A program made the position numbers and the translations under genes. Source: Archangium sp. (GTDB taxonomy: Bacteria > Myxococcota > Myxococcia > Myxococcales > Myxococcaceae). From it: DNA of 64,000 nucleotides. The DNA lies in contig JAUXRX010000015.1 in NCBI GenBank assembly GCA_030681645.1, forward strand, positions 62,001-126,000, given 5' to 3'. Below the pieces are notes generated by a model, which was not told the origin of the DNA, searched no databases, and saw nothing but the letters and a program-made list of their open reading frames with translations. Shown piece by piece: positions 1 to 7,455 of this stretch (its first letter is position 1; each line of letters starts with the position of its first letter).

Positions 1-72
1 CAGCTGGAGAAGTACACTGAGCAGTACGTTCAGGAGCTGCGCGCCGCAGCCGTGGTGGACGTGAAGATCTGA
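1..72 (+). CDS. C-terminal end of an unidentified protein (possibly parvulin-type isomerase)
   Basis: Open from the first base to a TGA at 70-72, giving 23 residues that end ELRAAAVVDVKI. The charged helical tail closing on a short beta-like VVDVKI resembles the end of PpiC/SurA-type peptidyl-prolyl isomerases, but this is too little sequence to assign a family. A C-rich/G-rich dyad follows at about 79-95 before the sigma factor gene. Confidence 0.35.
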   Translation, partial: QLEKYTEQYVQELRAAAVVDVKI

Positions 73-126
73 TCTTTCCCCCACGGATTTCGGGGGCCCA
101 CGCCACTGACGCACACAGGTGAGTGC

Positions 127-666
127 GTGACCGCCACAGCTCGGGTGCTCCACATGCAGAAGCCGCCGGATTCCGCGGACTTCGGGGCGCTCTACGCCGA
201 GCACTTCCGCGCCGTGTGGCGCACCCTGCAACGGCTGGGGGTTCACCCGGGCTCGGTGGACGACGCCACCCAGGAGGTCTTCGTCACCGCCTGGCGCCGC
301 TGGGACGACTTCGAGGGCCGCTCTTCCGAGCGCACCTGGCTGCTGGGCATCGCCATCCGGGTGGCCAGCGACACGCGCCGCAAGCAGCGCCCCACCGAAG
401 AGGTCTCACCCGAATTGCAGATGAGCGGGCCGGGGCCCGACACGATGGCGGCCTCGAAAGAGGTGAGCCAGCGGGTAGAGCAACTGCTCGGCAAGCTGGA
501 ACCAGAGCGGCGCGAGGTGTTGCTGCTCGTGGACCTCGAAGGCTATTCCGTGCCCGAGGTGGCCACCGCCACCGGGGTGAACCTGAACACGCTGTACACC
601 CGACTGCGGGCCGCCCGGCAGCAGTTCGAAGACCTCGTCAAACGCGAGGCAGAGGAGCTGCGATGA
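127..666 (+). CDS. ECF-type RNA polymerase sigma factor
   Basis: 179 residues from a GTG start; an internal ATG at 154 is an alternative. Region 2 lies at about residues 19-85 (YAEHFRAVWRTLQRLG, then DDATQEVFVTAWRRW), matching core-binding and -10 recognition helices. Region 4 lies at about 120-172, with the helix-turn-helix around VPEVATATGVNLNTLYTRLR. Length and the absence of regions 1 and 3 fit the extracytoplasmic-function group. The stop overlaps the next start (ATGA at 663-666), so the two are translationally coupled. The partner is a membrane protein, which suggests sigma/regulator pairing. The inducing signal is not visible. Confidence 0.9.
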   Translation: MTATARVLHMQKPPDSADFGALYAEHFRAVWRTLQRLGVHPGSVDDATQEVFVTAWRRWDDFEGRSSERTWLLGIAIRVASDTRRKQRPTEEVSPELQMSGPGPDTMAASKEVSQRVEQLLGKLEPERREVLLLVDLEGYSVPEVATATGVNLNTLYTRLRAARQQFEDLVKREAEELR

Positions 667-1694
667 AACCGCTCTCGAAAGAGGCGCGCGCCGCGCTGAG
701 TGCGCTCTCGAGCGCCGACCCGACCCGGGCCGACGAAGCGCGGGTGCGGAAGAACCTCGAGCGTGCGCTCGGCGTGGCGATCCCCACCGCGTCGGTCGCC
801 GTCGCCACCACCGCCGTCAGCGCGCAGGCCGCGAGCGGCGCCGGGGTGTCAGGTGGTCTCGGTGCGTTGGGCGTGGGGGCGAAGGCCGTGGTCTTCGTGC
901 TCGCCGTGGGCGTCGGCTCGGTGGTGACGGTGGGAATCAAGTCGTCCTTCTCCTCGCCTGGAGCGGGAAAGGCGCGCACCAGTCGCCAGCCGGCGAGCCC
1001 GACGCCTCCTCCTGCGGAGATCGAGATCACGGTGGAGGGCGAGCGGGTCGCGACGACGTCTCCGCCGCTGGAGGCCGAGCCCATCAGTGGACTCGCTGCT
1101 CGAGGGGCGATCGAAGCCGCAGCGCCTCCTGCGCCTCCTGCGACGCCCGCGATGGACGAACTCGCGCCTCGGGGGGTTGGCGAAGCCGCGCCAGCACCTG
1201 CCCCTGTGGCCGTGGCGGTGCGCGCGCGCCCGGAGCCGGTCCAGCCGAAGGTGAAGCCCGTGCAGACGGCGCAGCCCGAAGCGAAGCCGGACGGCGTCGA
1301 GCCTGCCGAGGAAGAGTTCACCCCCCCGCCTGCGCCGCCGAACACGCAGGAGAGCTACGAGCTCGAGGTCGACACCAACTTCCCCAACTGCGACCCGGGC
1401 ACCGAGCTGCGCTCGGCGGTGAGCGCGAGAAAGCTGCTCAACGCCAATCGCGCGGAGGAAGCAGTGTGGCTGCTCGGCGCGTATCAGCGGCGCTGCCCAT
1501 CAGGCCGCTGGAGCGACGAGGCCTGGTCCGTGCGCATGGCAGGCCTGTGCAAGCTCGGCCGCAACGCCGAGGTGATCGGCCTGCTGCAGTGGTTCAGCAC
1601 CGAGTACCCGTCGCGGCGCTTCGCGGTGGTGAACGAGCTGCGCCGCTCGTGCCCCGAAGAGGTGCTCAAGCACGGTGAGCCGTCGGCGGAGTGA
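663..1694 (+). CDS. Single-pass membrane protein coupled to the sigma factor (putative anti-sigma)
   Basis: 343 residues starting at the ATG overlapping the sigma stop. Residues 1-45 form a charged, helical cytoplasmic segment (KEARAALSALSSADPTRADE). One membrane segment lies at about 72-93. A Pro/Ala/Glu-rich linker follows, about 100-235. The C-terminal ~100 residues look like TPR helices (SARKLLNANRAEEAVWLLGA). The layout of short cytoplasmic domain, one TM and periplasmic repeats, next to an ECF sigma gene, suggests a membrane regulator holding the sigma factor. No classical zinc anti-sigma motif (HxxxCxxC) is present, so the role is inferred from context. The last 29 bases overlap the convergent hydrolase gene. 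Confidence 0.65.
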   Translation: MKPLSKEARAALSALSSADPTRADEARVRKNLERALGVAIPTASVAVATTAVSAQAASGAGVSGGLGALGVGAKAVVFVLAVGVGSVVTVGIKSSFSSPGAGKARTSRQPASPTPPPAEIEITVEGERVATTSPPLEAEPISGLAARGAIEAAAPPAPPATPAMDELAPRGVGEAAPAPAPVAVAVRARPEPVQPKVKPVQTAQPEAKPDGVEPAEEEFTPPPAPPNTQESYELEVDTNFPNCDPGTELRSAVSARKLLNANRAEEAVWLLGAYQRRCPSGRWSDEAWSVRMAGLCKLGRNAEVIGLLQWFSTEYPSRRFAVVNELRRSCPEEVLKHGEPSAE

Positions 1695-2442
1695 GGCCCG
1701 GCCAGGTCCACACCTGGGCGAGCGCTTCCCAGTAGGAGGGAGAGGCCGAGAGGTCGTTGTGACCTCGGCGCGGAATGAGCGCGAGCCGCTTGTTCGGGGT
1801 GGTGGCGAGCCGGTGGGCCTCGCGCGCTTCTCCTGCGTCGATGGCGCGATCTTCTTCACCGTGGATGATGAGCAGCGGAACGCGGCCCTTCATGACCTTC
1901 GGGCGTGGATCGAAGAGCGACGACTCCTCGGCGGTGTAGCGCGCGGGAGGAGCGAGGCCGCGCCTGCGCACGAGCCCGTCGAGATCGACGAAGCCACTCT
2001 CGAGGACGACCCCGGACACCGCGGGGTGCGCGCTGCCGAAGAGCGCGAGCGCGCATGCGCTGCCCAGGGAGCGTCCCATCACGATCACCGGGCGGTCCGT
2101 ACGCGCGCCGACGAAGCCGGCCACCACAGGGGCGTCGGCAATGAGGGAGCGCAGGGTGGGCCTGCCGGTGCTGCGGCCGTAGCCACGGAAGTCGCAGATG
2201 GCGAGGTTGAGTCGCAGCGCGGCCCAGGGCGACGCGTCGTCGTAGTCGCTCACCACCTCGCCGTTGCCGTGAAAGAGCAGCACCGTGGGCGCGTGCTCGA
2301 GCGATCGATGCCAGCGCAGGTGCAGGCTCGCGCCGGGCACCGGCACCTGGAAGTCCTGCGCGCCCGCGGGTGGCTCGCTCGCGTCAGCGCGCGGGAAGAA
2401 GCAGTTCGAGTTGAACGCGTCGCTGTCGAAGAGTGATCCCAC
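1666..2442 (-). CDS. Alpha/beta hydrolase
   Basis: 258 residues. The alpha/beta-hydrolase landmarks are in order: oxyanion LLFHGNGE near residue 55, the nucleophile elbow GRSLGS near 123, an acid in LLIIHGEEDRAID near 195, and the catalytic His in RRGHNDL near 226. The N-terminus (DSDAFNSNCFFPRAD) has no signal peptide, so the enzyme is probably cytoplasmic. It resembles serine hydrolases of the BEM46/YfhR type; the substrate cannot be told. Its 3' end overlaps the convergent sigma-partner gene by 29 bases. Confidence 0.8.
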   Translation of the reverse strand: MGSLFDSDAFNSNCFFPRADASEPPAGAQDFQVPVPGASLHLRWHRSLEHAPTVLLFHGNGEVVSDYDDASPWAALRLNLAICDFRGYGRSTGRPTLRSLIADAPVVAGFVGARTDRPVIVMGRSLGSACALALFGSAHPAVSGVVLESGFVDLDGLVRRRGLAPPARYTAEESSLFDPRPKVMKGRVPLLIIHGEEDRAIDAGEAREAHRLATTPNKRLALIPRRGHNDLSASPSYWEALAQVWTWPGLTPPTAHRA

Positions 2443-2444
2443 CG

Positions 2445-2954
2445 TCAGTGTGCGGCGAACACGGAACGAAGCGACCTGGCGGTCACCGCGCGATCGAGCA
2501 ACAAGGGCAGCGCGGCCGGGTCTGCCCGAGCGAGGCGCTGTTCTGCCGAGCGCGTCATGCGCTTGAAGCGCTTCGTGATGATGAGTCGGATGATTTCACG
2601 CAGCGCCTCCTCACGCCCTTCCTCACGCCCTCCTCACGGCCCTTCTCGAGACCCTTCTCGAGGCCCGCTTTCAAGCCCCTGCGCATCCCCCTGCGGAAGC
2701 CACGCGACTCGATGTCGTCACCGACGGTCTGCATCATCTTCCCCTTTCCCTGCTGCTGTTCAGCCACCCGCTCGACCAGCCGCAAGGTCCTCCTGCCTGA
2801 GACGGCTTCAAGGTACCTGAGGAAGAAAAGCAGCGTCGACCTCTCGTTGTCGAGGGGCCCCTTCCATCGCGAGAGCGTCACAGGATCTGCATGGGGCGTG
2901 GACGCCGCAATCTGTCTCTCAGCCTCGAGGAAAGCCGGCTGTATGGTGCGCGCC
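2445..2954 (-). pseudogene. Rpn/PD-(D/E)XK transposase-like protein, C-terminal remnant with frameshift
   Basis: On the minus strand this reads as the C-terminal part of a recombination-promoting nuclease (Rpn) family protein: LLFFLRYLEAVSGRRTLRLVE, then GMRRGLKAGLEKGLEKGREEG. Near 2620 the frame breaks. One frame goes to a nonsense tail, while the neighbouring frame continues EALREIIRLIITKRFKRM and runs to a TGA at 2445-2447, ending in the LLDRAVTARSLRSVFA element typical of this family. One missing base explains it. The nuclease domain that should lie upstream is absent because pdxA begins there. Call: decayed 3' remnant. Confidence 0.65.
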
Positions 2955-3887
2955 ATGTCACGGCCGCGCATCGGTATCTCGCTGGGGGACCCTTCAGGCA
3001 TCGGCGTCGAGGTGACGCTGGCTGCGCTCGCGCAGCCAGCGGTGAAGCGCGCGTTGATCCCCGTGCTCTTCGGCGACGCGTCGGTGCGCGCGGGGAAGCT
3101 CGAGCTGCGCGTGGTGAGCCAACTGCCCGCGTCAGATCGCCGCCCCGGAAAGCCCACCCGCGCCGGAGGTCTCGCCCAGCTCGCGTACGTGCACGCCGCC
3201 ATCACCGCAGCGCAGCTCGGTGAGCTCGACGGCATCTGCACCGCGCCGGTCTCGAAAGAGGCGATCACGAAGGCGGGCGTGCCCTTCGCCGGCCACACCG
3301 AGGTGCTCGCGGCGGCCTTCGGCGTCGAGGTGATGATGTTGATGAAGGGTCCGCTGCTCTCGGTCGCGCTGGCCACCAATCACCTGCCGCTTCGCGAGGT
3401 CCCGGACGCACTGTCCACACCGAAGCTGGTGGCCCAGCTCGAGCTGCTGGATCGGGCCCTTCGCGCCAGGCTCGGCCGACGTCCCCGCATCGCGGTGTGC
3501 GGCCTCAATCCCCACGCGGGTGACGGCGGCGTGCTCGGCAGCGAAGAGAAGCGGATCATCACCCCCGCGATCCGGAAGGCGAAGGCACGGGGAATCGACG
3601 TGAGCGGGCCGTACGCCGCCGACGGGCTCTTCGCGAGCGCCCGCAGGTTCCCCTTCGACGTCGCGCTGGCGATGTTCCACGACCAGGGCCTGGTGGCGAC
3701 GAAGACGCTCGACTTCGAGCGGACCGTGAACGTGACGATCGGGCTCCCGGTGCCGCGCACCTCGCCTGATCACGGCGTGGCGTACGACATCGCTGGCAAG
3801 GGCCGCGCAGACCCCACGCCGATGGCCTGCGCGCTGCTCGAGGCAGCCGCGATGTGCAGCGGTGGTGCGGGGGTTCACAAGGCGTAA
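2955..3887 (+). CDS. pdxA: 4-hydroxythreonine-4-phosphate dehydrogenase
   Basis: 310 residues. The protein oxidises and decarboxylates 4-phosphohydroxy-threonine in the DXP-dependent pyridoxal-5'-phosphate pathway. Family signatures appear in order: GDPSGIG at the N-terminus, PVSKEAITKAGVPFAGHTE (metal-ligand His), NPHAGDGG, GPYAADGLF, AMFHDQGLVATKT (metal-ligand His), and TSPDHGVAYDIAGKG near the end. It is slightly shorter than the usual ~330 residues. An ATG at 2943, four codons upstream, is an alternative start. It stands alone, without pdxJ or ksgA nearby. Confidence 0.93.
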   Translation: MSRPRIGISLGDPSGIGVEVTLAALAQPAVKRALIPVLFGDASVRAGKLELRVVSQLPASDRRPGKPTRAGGLAQLAYVHAAITAAQLGELDGICTAPVSKEAITKAGVPFAGHTEVLAAAFGVEVMMLMKGPLLSVALATNHLPLREVPDALSTPKLVAQLELLDRALRARLGRRPRIAVCGLNPHAGDGGVLGSEEKRIITPAIRKAKARGIDVSGPYAADGLFASARRFPFDVALAMFHDQGLVATKTLDFERTVNVTIGLPVPRTSPDHGVAYDIAGKGRADPTPMACALLEAAAMCSGGAGVHKA

Positions 3888-3978
3888 CCTGCCGGGTTAC
3901 AAGCCCCGCCCTCCCCGGGCCAGATGGCTGAAAGCCGGGGACCCTGAACGCGGCACGCGCCTCGCAGTGAAGGTCCCC

Positions 3979-4203
3979 ATGTCCATCAAATCGCTCTCGT
4001 CCCGCGTCACCCTGCCCTCCTCCAGCCGCCTTGCCAGCACCGAGACCGGCGCCCGCGTCGCCTCGACCGAGGTCGGCGCCCGCCTGGCCACCACGGAGAC
4101 CGGCGCGCGCGTCGCCACCACGGAGCTCGGCGCCCGCGTCGCCAGCACCGAGACCGGCGCACTGGCGGCGCACGCGAGCCTGTCCGGCTTCGACCGGAAG
4201 TGA
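3979..4203 (+). CDS. Small nonapeptide-repeat protein, candidate modified-peptide precursor
   Basis: 74 residues with a GAAGG ribosome site seven bases before the ATG. Residues 1-16 are a Ser/basic N-terminal part (MSIKSLSSRVTLPSSS). Residues 17-61 are five tandem nonapeptides of form R-[LV]-A-[ST]-T-E-[TVL]-G-A. Residues 62-74 are a short tail. There is no Cys, signal peptide or membrane segment. Its stop overlaps the GTG of the adenylate-forming enzyme (GTGA at 4200-4203), so the two are co-translated. Leader plus repeated Thr/Glu cores next to a carboxylate-activating enzyme is the layout of a multi-core RiPP precursor, but that role is inferred. It could also be a structural or scaffold protein. 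Confidence 0.6.
   Translation: MSIKSLSSRVTLPSSSRLASTETGARVASTEVGARLATTETGARVATTELGARVASTETGALAAHASLSGFDRK
4027..4161 (+). repeat. Five tandem 27-base coding repeats
   Basis: Units at 4027-4053, 4054-4080, 4081-4107, 4108-4134 and 4135-4161. Each encodes R-[LV]-A-[ST]-T-E-[TVL]-G-A. Synonymous variation between units (for example AGC, TCG or ACC at position 4) with conserved Thr-Glu and Gly-Ala indicates selection on the peptide and not a fresh duplication. Confidence 0.9.
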
Positions 4204-5471
4204 GCCTCGACTCACTGCTCGTCGACACGCTCGCCCACGCCGCGCGCGCGCCGTTCTACCGGTCGCGCTGGGGCCAGCGCTGGAAGTCGGTGAAGACGGT
4301 CGAGCAGCTCTCACGGCTCCCGCTGCTCGACAAGCCCACCGCCTCGAAGCACCAGCACGCGTTGATCGTCGGCACGCGGCCGGCGGGAGTCGGGGTCGTC
4401 TCGTCGGGTACCACGCGCGGTGAGGCGTACGTCGATCCGCTCAACGTACCGCGCAGCGCGGAGGAGCTCGCCGCCACCGCGTCCACCGCGGTCGCAGGTG
4501 ATGGTGGCTTCCCCGGTTGGACGCTCTCCGTCGTGTCGGTGCACCACGGGCTGCCAAAGCGACTGGCCGGGCGCGACGAGTTGATGTTGCCCTGGCTTCA
4601 CGACGCGAACGCGCTGGCGATGCTCGAGACGACCCTGCGCGCGCGGCAACCAGACGGCCGTCGCGTCACCGCGATGGTGATCGGCTCGGGCCCGCTCAAG
4701 GTCTTCACCGCGTACCTGGCGGAGCGCGGCGTCGACCCCGCGACGTTCGGCGTGAAGTTGATCGGCACGTTCTCCTACCGGCTCTCCAGCACCTGGCGCG
4801 CGCTGGTGGAGTCGCGCTTCGGGGCGACCGTCTTCGACAACTACTCACTCTCGGAGTTCCCCACGCCCTTCACCACCTGCGAGCACTGCGGCTGGCTGCA
4901 CACGGGGCAGCCGCCCATGGTGGTGGAGCTGCTCGACCTGCACGCCGACCGGCCGGTGCGCCGCGGACCAGGGCGCCTCGTCTTCACCTCGCTGGTGCCG
5001 TGGGTCACCACGATGCCGCTCATCCGCTACGACACGCACGACGTGGCCATCACCGGGCCCACGTGCCGCGCCACCGGACAGACGGGCCTCAAGGTGCTCG
5101 GCCGCCGCCGTCACGGGCTCGAGCACGAAGGGCAGTTCCTCCTCAACGCGGTCGACGTGCGCGAGGTGCTCGAGGCGCTGCCCGAGAGCGCGAAGACCCT
5201 GCATCCCATGACGCGCCTGGGCCTCGTGAAGAGCGTCGAGCTCGGCCCTCCCCGGTGGACGGTGGCGGCTGAAGGAGGGAAGGCCGTGCTCCGCTTCGAG
5301 GTTCGCTTCGACCCCGGCGTCTATCGCGACCGGGCCCGCGCGCTCGAGGCGCACGTGGCGAAGGAGGTCTGCCTGCTCGACGCGGCGACCCGGCGGTTGG
5401 GGCGAAAGCGCGTGGTGGTGCAGGCCGTCCCCGAGGGCTCGTTGCGTGCGCTCAGCGAGCGGTACGACTGA
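4200..5471 (+). CDS. PaaK/F390-synthetase-like adenylate-forming enzyme
   Basis: 423 residues from a GTG overlapping the repeat-peptide stop. The start is right for the family (LLVDTLAHAARAPFYRSRW). The nucleotide-binding motif VVSSGTTRGE lies near residue 62-71. The YSLSEFPTPFTTCEHCGWLH segment near 220 combines the YxxxE adenylation motif with a CxxC likely to bind zinc. RYDTHDVAITG near 280 and a C-terminal lid domain complete the phenylacetate-CoA ligase superfamily fold. Such enzymes activate a carboxylate as acyl-AMP. The acceptor is unknown. Translational coupling to the 74-residue repeat protein makes that protein, or something attached to it, the obvious candidate. Confidence 0.75.
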   Translation: MSLDSLLVDTLAHAARAPFYRSRWGQRWKSVKTVEQLSRLPLLDKPTASKHQHALIVGTRPAGVGVVSSGTTRGEAYVDPLNVPRSAEELAATASTAVAGDGGFPGWTLSVVSVHHGLPKRLAGRDELMLPWLHDANALAMLETTLRARQPDGRRVTAMVIGSGPLKVFTAYLAERGVDPATFGVKLIGTFSYRLSSTWRALVESRFGATVFDNYSLSEFPTPFTTCEHCGWLHTGQPPMVVELLDLHADRPVRRGPGRLVFTSLVPWVTTMPLIRYDTHDVAITGPTCRATGQTGLKVLGRRRHGLEHEGQFLLNAVDVREVLEALPESAKTLHPMTRLGLVKSVELGPPRWTVAAEGGKAVLRFEVRFDPGVYRDRARALEAHVAKEVCLLDAATRRLGRKRVVVQAVPEGSLRALSERYD

Positions 5472-5556
5472 CCTCCGCTGGGTCGAGAACCCGTTCACCC
5501 CGGGCCTCTCCGCTATTTCCGCCAACCCTGCGAGCGGTCACCGCACGGCATCCACC

Positions 5557-5973
5557 TTACGGCGTGTCGTCGAGCTCGCCGCACGCGCCGCCCGGCATGC
5601 CCGCCTGCACCCAACCGTCGATGAGCTGACGCTCGGCCAGCGTCGGCTGCTGCGGCGCTCCCACGGGCGGCATCGGGAACGCCGCGTCAGGGCGCAGCCG
5701 CAGCGCCACCTCGACGCCGAGCTGGTGCGTGCCGCGGCCGGGCGCGAGCAGATCGTCGCGGCTGTTGAAGTGCGTCACATAGGTCGGGCCCGCGTGGCAG
5801 CTGGCGCAGTTCGCCTGGAGCGCCTCGCGCACGTCGCAGGGGAAGCCGGTGAGCTCCGTCATGCTCGTGTCGACTGGCTGTTCCTCGACCGCCGGGGTCA
5901 CCTGCACCGGCTGCTCGACCTGTTCGGGACCGCATGCGGCGAAGAACAGCGTCAACCAGAGGGCTCGGTTCAT
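5557..5973 (-). CDS. Lipoprotein with one c-type haem motif
   Basis: 138 residues. The signal peptide ends in a lipobox with Cys14 (LFFAACGP). A single CASCH haem-binding motif lies near residue 56, followed by a stretch with Asp/Arg and PMPPVGAPQQPTLAERQLIDGWVQAGMP. That last segment is the usual C-terminal helix of planctomycete-type cytochrome c domains (with MP as a candidate axial Met). It is probably an envelope electron-transfer or haem-sensing lipoprotein. It is divergent from the rhodanese gene across an AT-rich spacer with a dyad. Confidence 0.7.
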   Translation of the reverse strand: MNRALWLTLFFAACGPEQVEQPVQVTPAVEEQPVDTSMTELTGFPCDVREALQANCASCHAGPTYVTHFNSRDDLLAPGRGTHQLGVEVALRLRPDAAFPMPPVGAPQQPTLAERQLIDGWVQAGMPGGACGELDDTP

Positions 5974-6012
5974 GGCGACGAAGATGCCCGCATCGGAACC
6001 ATCAAGAGAATC

Positions 6013-6044
6013 GATATTCTGTGAACGTCATTGTTCTGAATATC
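6013..6044. promoter_or_regulatory. Dyad between divergent cytochrome and rhodanese genes, possible operator
   Basis: Perfect 7-base arms GATATTC (6013-6019) and GAATATC (6038-6044), with inner GAAC/GTTC elements. It lies in the most AT-rich stretch of the local intergenic DNA, 40 bases upstream of the lipoprotein start and about 170 upstream of the rhodanese start. It is a candidate repressor or activator site; no regulator gene is adjacent. Confidence 0.4.
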
Positions 6045-6060
6045 CGAACACTGCGCACCG

Positions 6061-6084
6061 ATCATCCCGTGCGGAGTCGAGGGA
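6061..6084. repeat. Single arm of a dispersed intergenic repeat
   Basis: This 24-base stretch matches one arm of the large inverted repeat at 22094-22173, with CGGAGTCGAGGGA as the common core. It is followed by CCCTCCATGGAAGTCG. It is a dispersed REP-like sequence with no coding content. Confidence 0.55.
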
Positions 6085-6211
6085 CCCTCCATGGAAGTCG
6101 CTGTTTTTACTGAAGTGAAACTCCCACCGGCTACCCGGCATAAGGAGGTTGCGGCGGACGCAGTACTTCCGCATTACTTCCGCCTCGTCCACCCCATCAG
6201 GAGCCATCCCC

Positions 6212-6649
6212 ATGAAGCGCATCGTCATCTCGCTCGCCGTTGCTACCTGCCTCATCGTTCCCGCCGCTGCGCTCGCCTGTGAGGGCGATGGTCAGCACCA
6301 GGCCAAGGCCACCGAGCCCACGAAGGCCACCGTCGCGGACGTCGCGAGCTGGACCAAGGCGAAGAAGGCCACTCCGGTCGACGCGAACGGCAAGGAGACG
6401 CGGTCCACCCAGGGCGTGATCCCCGGCGCGGTGCTGCTCACCTCGAGCTCGACCTACGCCGTGTCCGAGCTGCCGGCCGACAAGGCCTCGAAGCTCGTCT
6501 TCTACTGCGCCAACCAGAAGTGCGGCGCGTCGCACGCGGCGGCCAAGCGGGCGATGGAGAACGGCTACACGGACGTCGCGGTGCTGCCCGAGGGCATCGC
6601 CGGCTGGAAGCAGGCCGGTCAGCCGACCGCGAAGCCGAACAACACCTGA
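6212..6649 (+). CDS. Exported rhodanese-like protein
   Basis: 145 residues, with AGGAG nine bases before the ATG. Residues 1-22 are a signal peptide (LAVATCLIVPAAALACE; a Cys lies at the cleavage zone, so it could also be lipidated). A rhodanese domain follows: VIPGAVLLTS, then LVFYCANQKCGASHAAAKRAM with the active-site Cys loop, then DVAVLPEGIAGWKQAG. Rhodanese domains carry persulfide sulfur. An exported single-domain form suggests periplasmic sulfur or redox handling. It sits opposite a cytochrome-like lipoprotein, which may be its redox partner (inference). Confidence 0.82.
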   Translation: MKRIVISLAVATCLIVPAAALACEGDGQHQAKATEPTKATVADVASWTKAKKATPVDANGKETRSTQGVIPGAVLLTSSSTYAVSELPADKASKLVFYCANQKCGASHAAAKRAMENGYTDVAVLPEGIAGWKQAGQPTAKPNNT

Positions 6650-6673
6650 GTCACCAGCTCACCTGTGATGCAC

Positions 6674-6705
6674 GAAGGGCGTTCCGGGAGACCGGGGCGC
6701 CTTTC
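6674..6705. terminator. Hairpin terminator between convergent genes
   Basis: A 14-base stem (6674-6687 with 6692-6705, three G-T wobble pairs) closed by a GAGA tetraloop and followed by GCATTT. It lies just after the rhodanese stop and before the convergent methyltransferase stop, so it may serve both. Confidence 0.6.
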
Positions 6706-6719
6706 GCATTTCCGCGGGC

Positions 6720-7415
6720 TCAAGCGCGCGTCGCGACCAGTGTCTCCACTGGGAGGCCGGCGAGCGTCGCGTGCCTGGTTTCCTGCACGTGGAACCCCGC
6801 GGCTTCGACCAGCGCCCGCGCGGGGATCGCTCGACAGTCCACCAGCGTCGGCAACCGGCGGTGGGCCCAGGCGTAGAGGCGCGTCGCGACCGTCGGAGTC
6901 GCAGGGGGCACGAGACTGACCAGCCCGAGCCGGCCTCCTTCGCGGAGCACGCGACGCCACTCTGCGAGCGCGTGCGGCAGCTCTGGTGTGTCGAAGAGCT
7001 CGAGCACGAAGCTGGAGAAGATCGCGTCGAACGAGCCCTCGCCCCAGGGGAGCGCGGCTGCGTCGCCGGTCACCAGCTCCACTCGGCCCTGCAGCCCCGC
7101 GGCTTCGATGCGCCGGGCGGCGACGGCACGCATTCCGGGCGAGAGATCGATCGCCTTCACCGAACCCGAGGGGCCCACCGCGTGTCCGAGCGCGACCGCG
7201 CAGGCTCCCGTGCCGAAGCCGATCTCGAGCAACCGCTCCCCTTCCCGCGCCGCCAGGAGCCTGAGGCCCTCTTCCCGATGAGGGGCCTCGAACCGTCCCG
7301 ACACGAGGTCCCAGGTTCCGCTGAGGCGGTCGTAGCTCGCCCGGGCCTCGTCGCGGGTGCGGGTGACGCGGTCGATGACGAACTCAGGCACGTCCAGAGC
7401 GTAGCGGACCGGCAC
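6720..7415 (-). CDS. Class I SAM-dependent methyltransferase (UbiE-like)
   Basis: 231 residues. Motif I, LLEIGFGTGACAVALG, lies near residue 63. The acidic residue ending beta-2 is in VKAIDLSPGM near 88. Motif II is VTGDAAALPWGEGSFDAIFSSFVLELF near 115-140, followed by WRRVLREGGRLGLVSL. This order is that of UbiE/COQ5-type small-molecule methyltransferases. The substrate is unknown. It is convergent with the rhodanese gene and lies 40 bases downstream of the carotenoid-type gene on the same strand, so it may share its transcript. Confidence 0.8.
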   Translation of the reverse strand: MPVRYALDVPEFVIDRVTRTRDEARASYDRLSGTWDLVSGRFEAPHREEGLRLLAAREGERLLEIGFGTGACAVALGHAVGPSGSVKAIDLSPGMRAVAARRIEAAGLQGRVELVTGDAAALPWGEGSFDAIFSSFVLELFDTPELPHALAEWRRVLREGGRLGLVSLVPPATPTVATRLYAWAHRRLPTLVDCRAIPARALVEAAGFHVQETRHATLAGLPVETLVATRA

Positions 7416-7455
7416 CGCGTGACGCTTGATCAGTGTCGAGGGAGCACTGGAGCGG

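Noticed and set aside
2955..3379. Upstream continuation of the Rpn-like frame on the minus strand
   Set aside because: Antisense to pdxA and without Rpn similarity; only the part below 2955 looks real.
4027..4161. CRISPR-like array
   Set aside because: The 27-base units are directly abutting coding repeats with no spacers, and no cas genes are nearby.
3979..4203. Lanthipeptide or thiopeptide precursor
   Set aside because: The peptide has no Cys, and no LanM/LanB, YcaO or radical SAM gene is adjacent.
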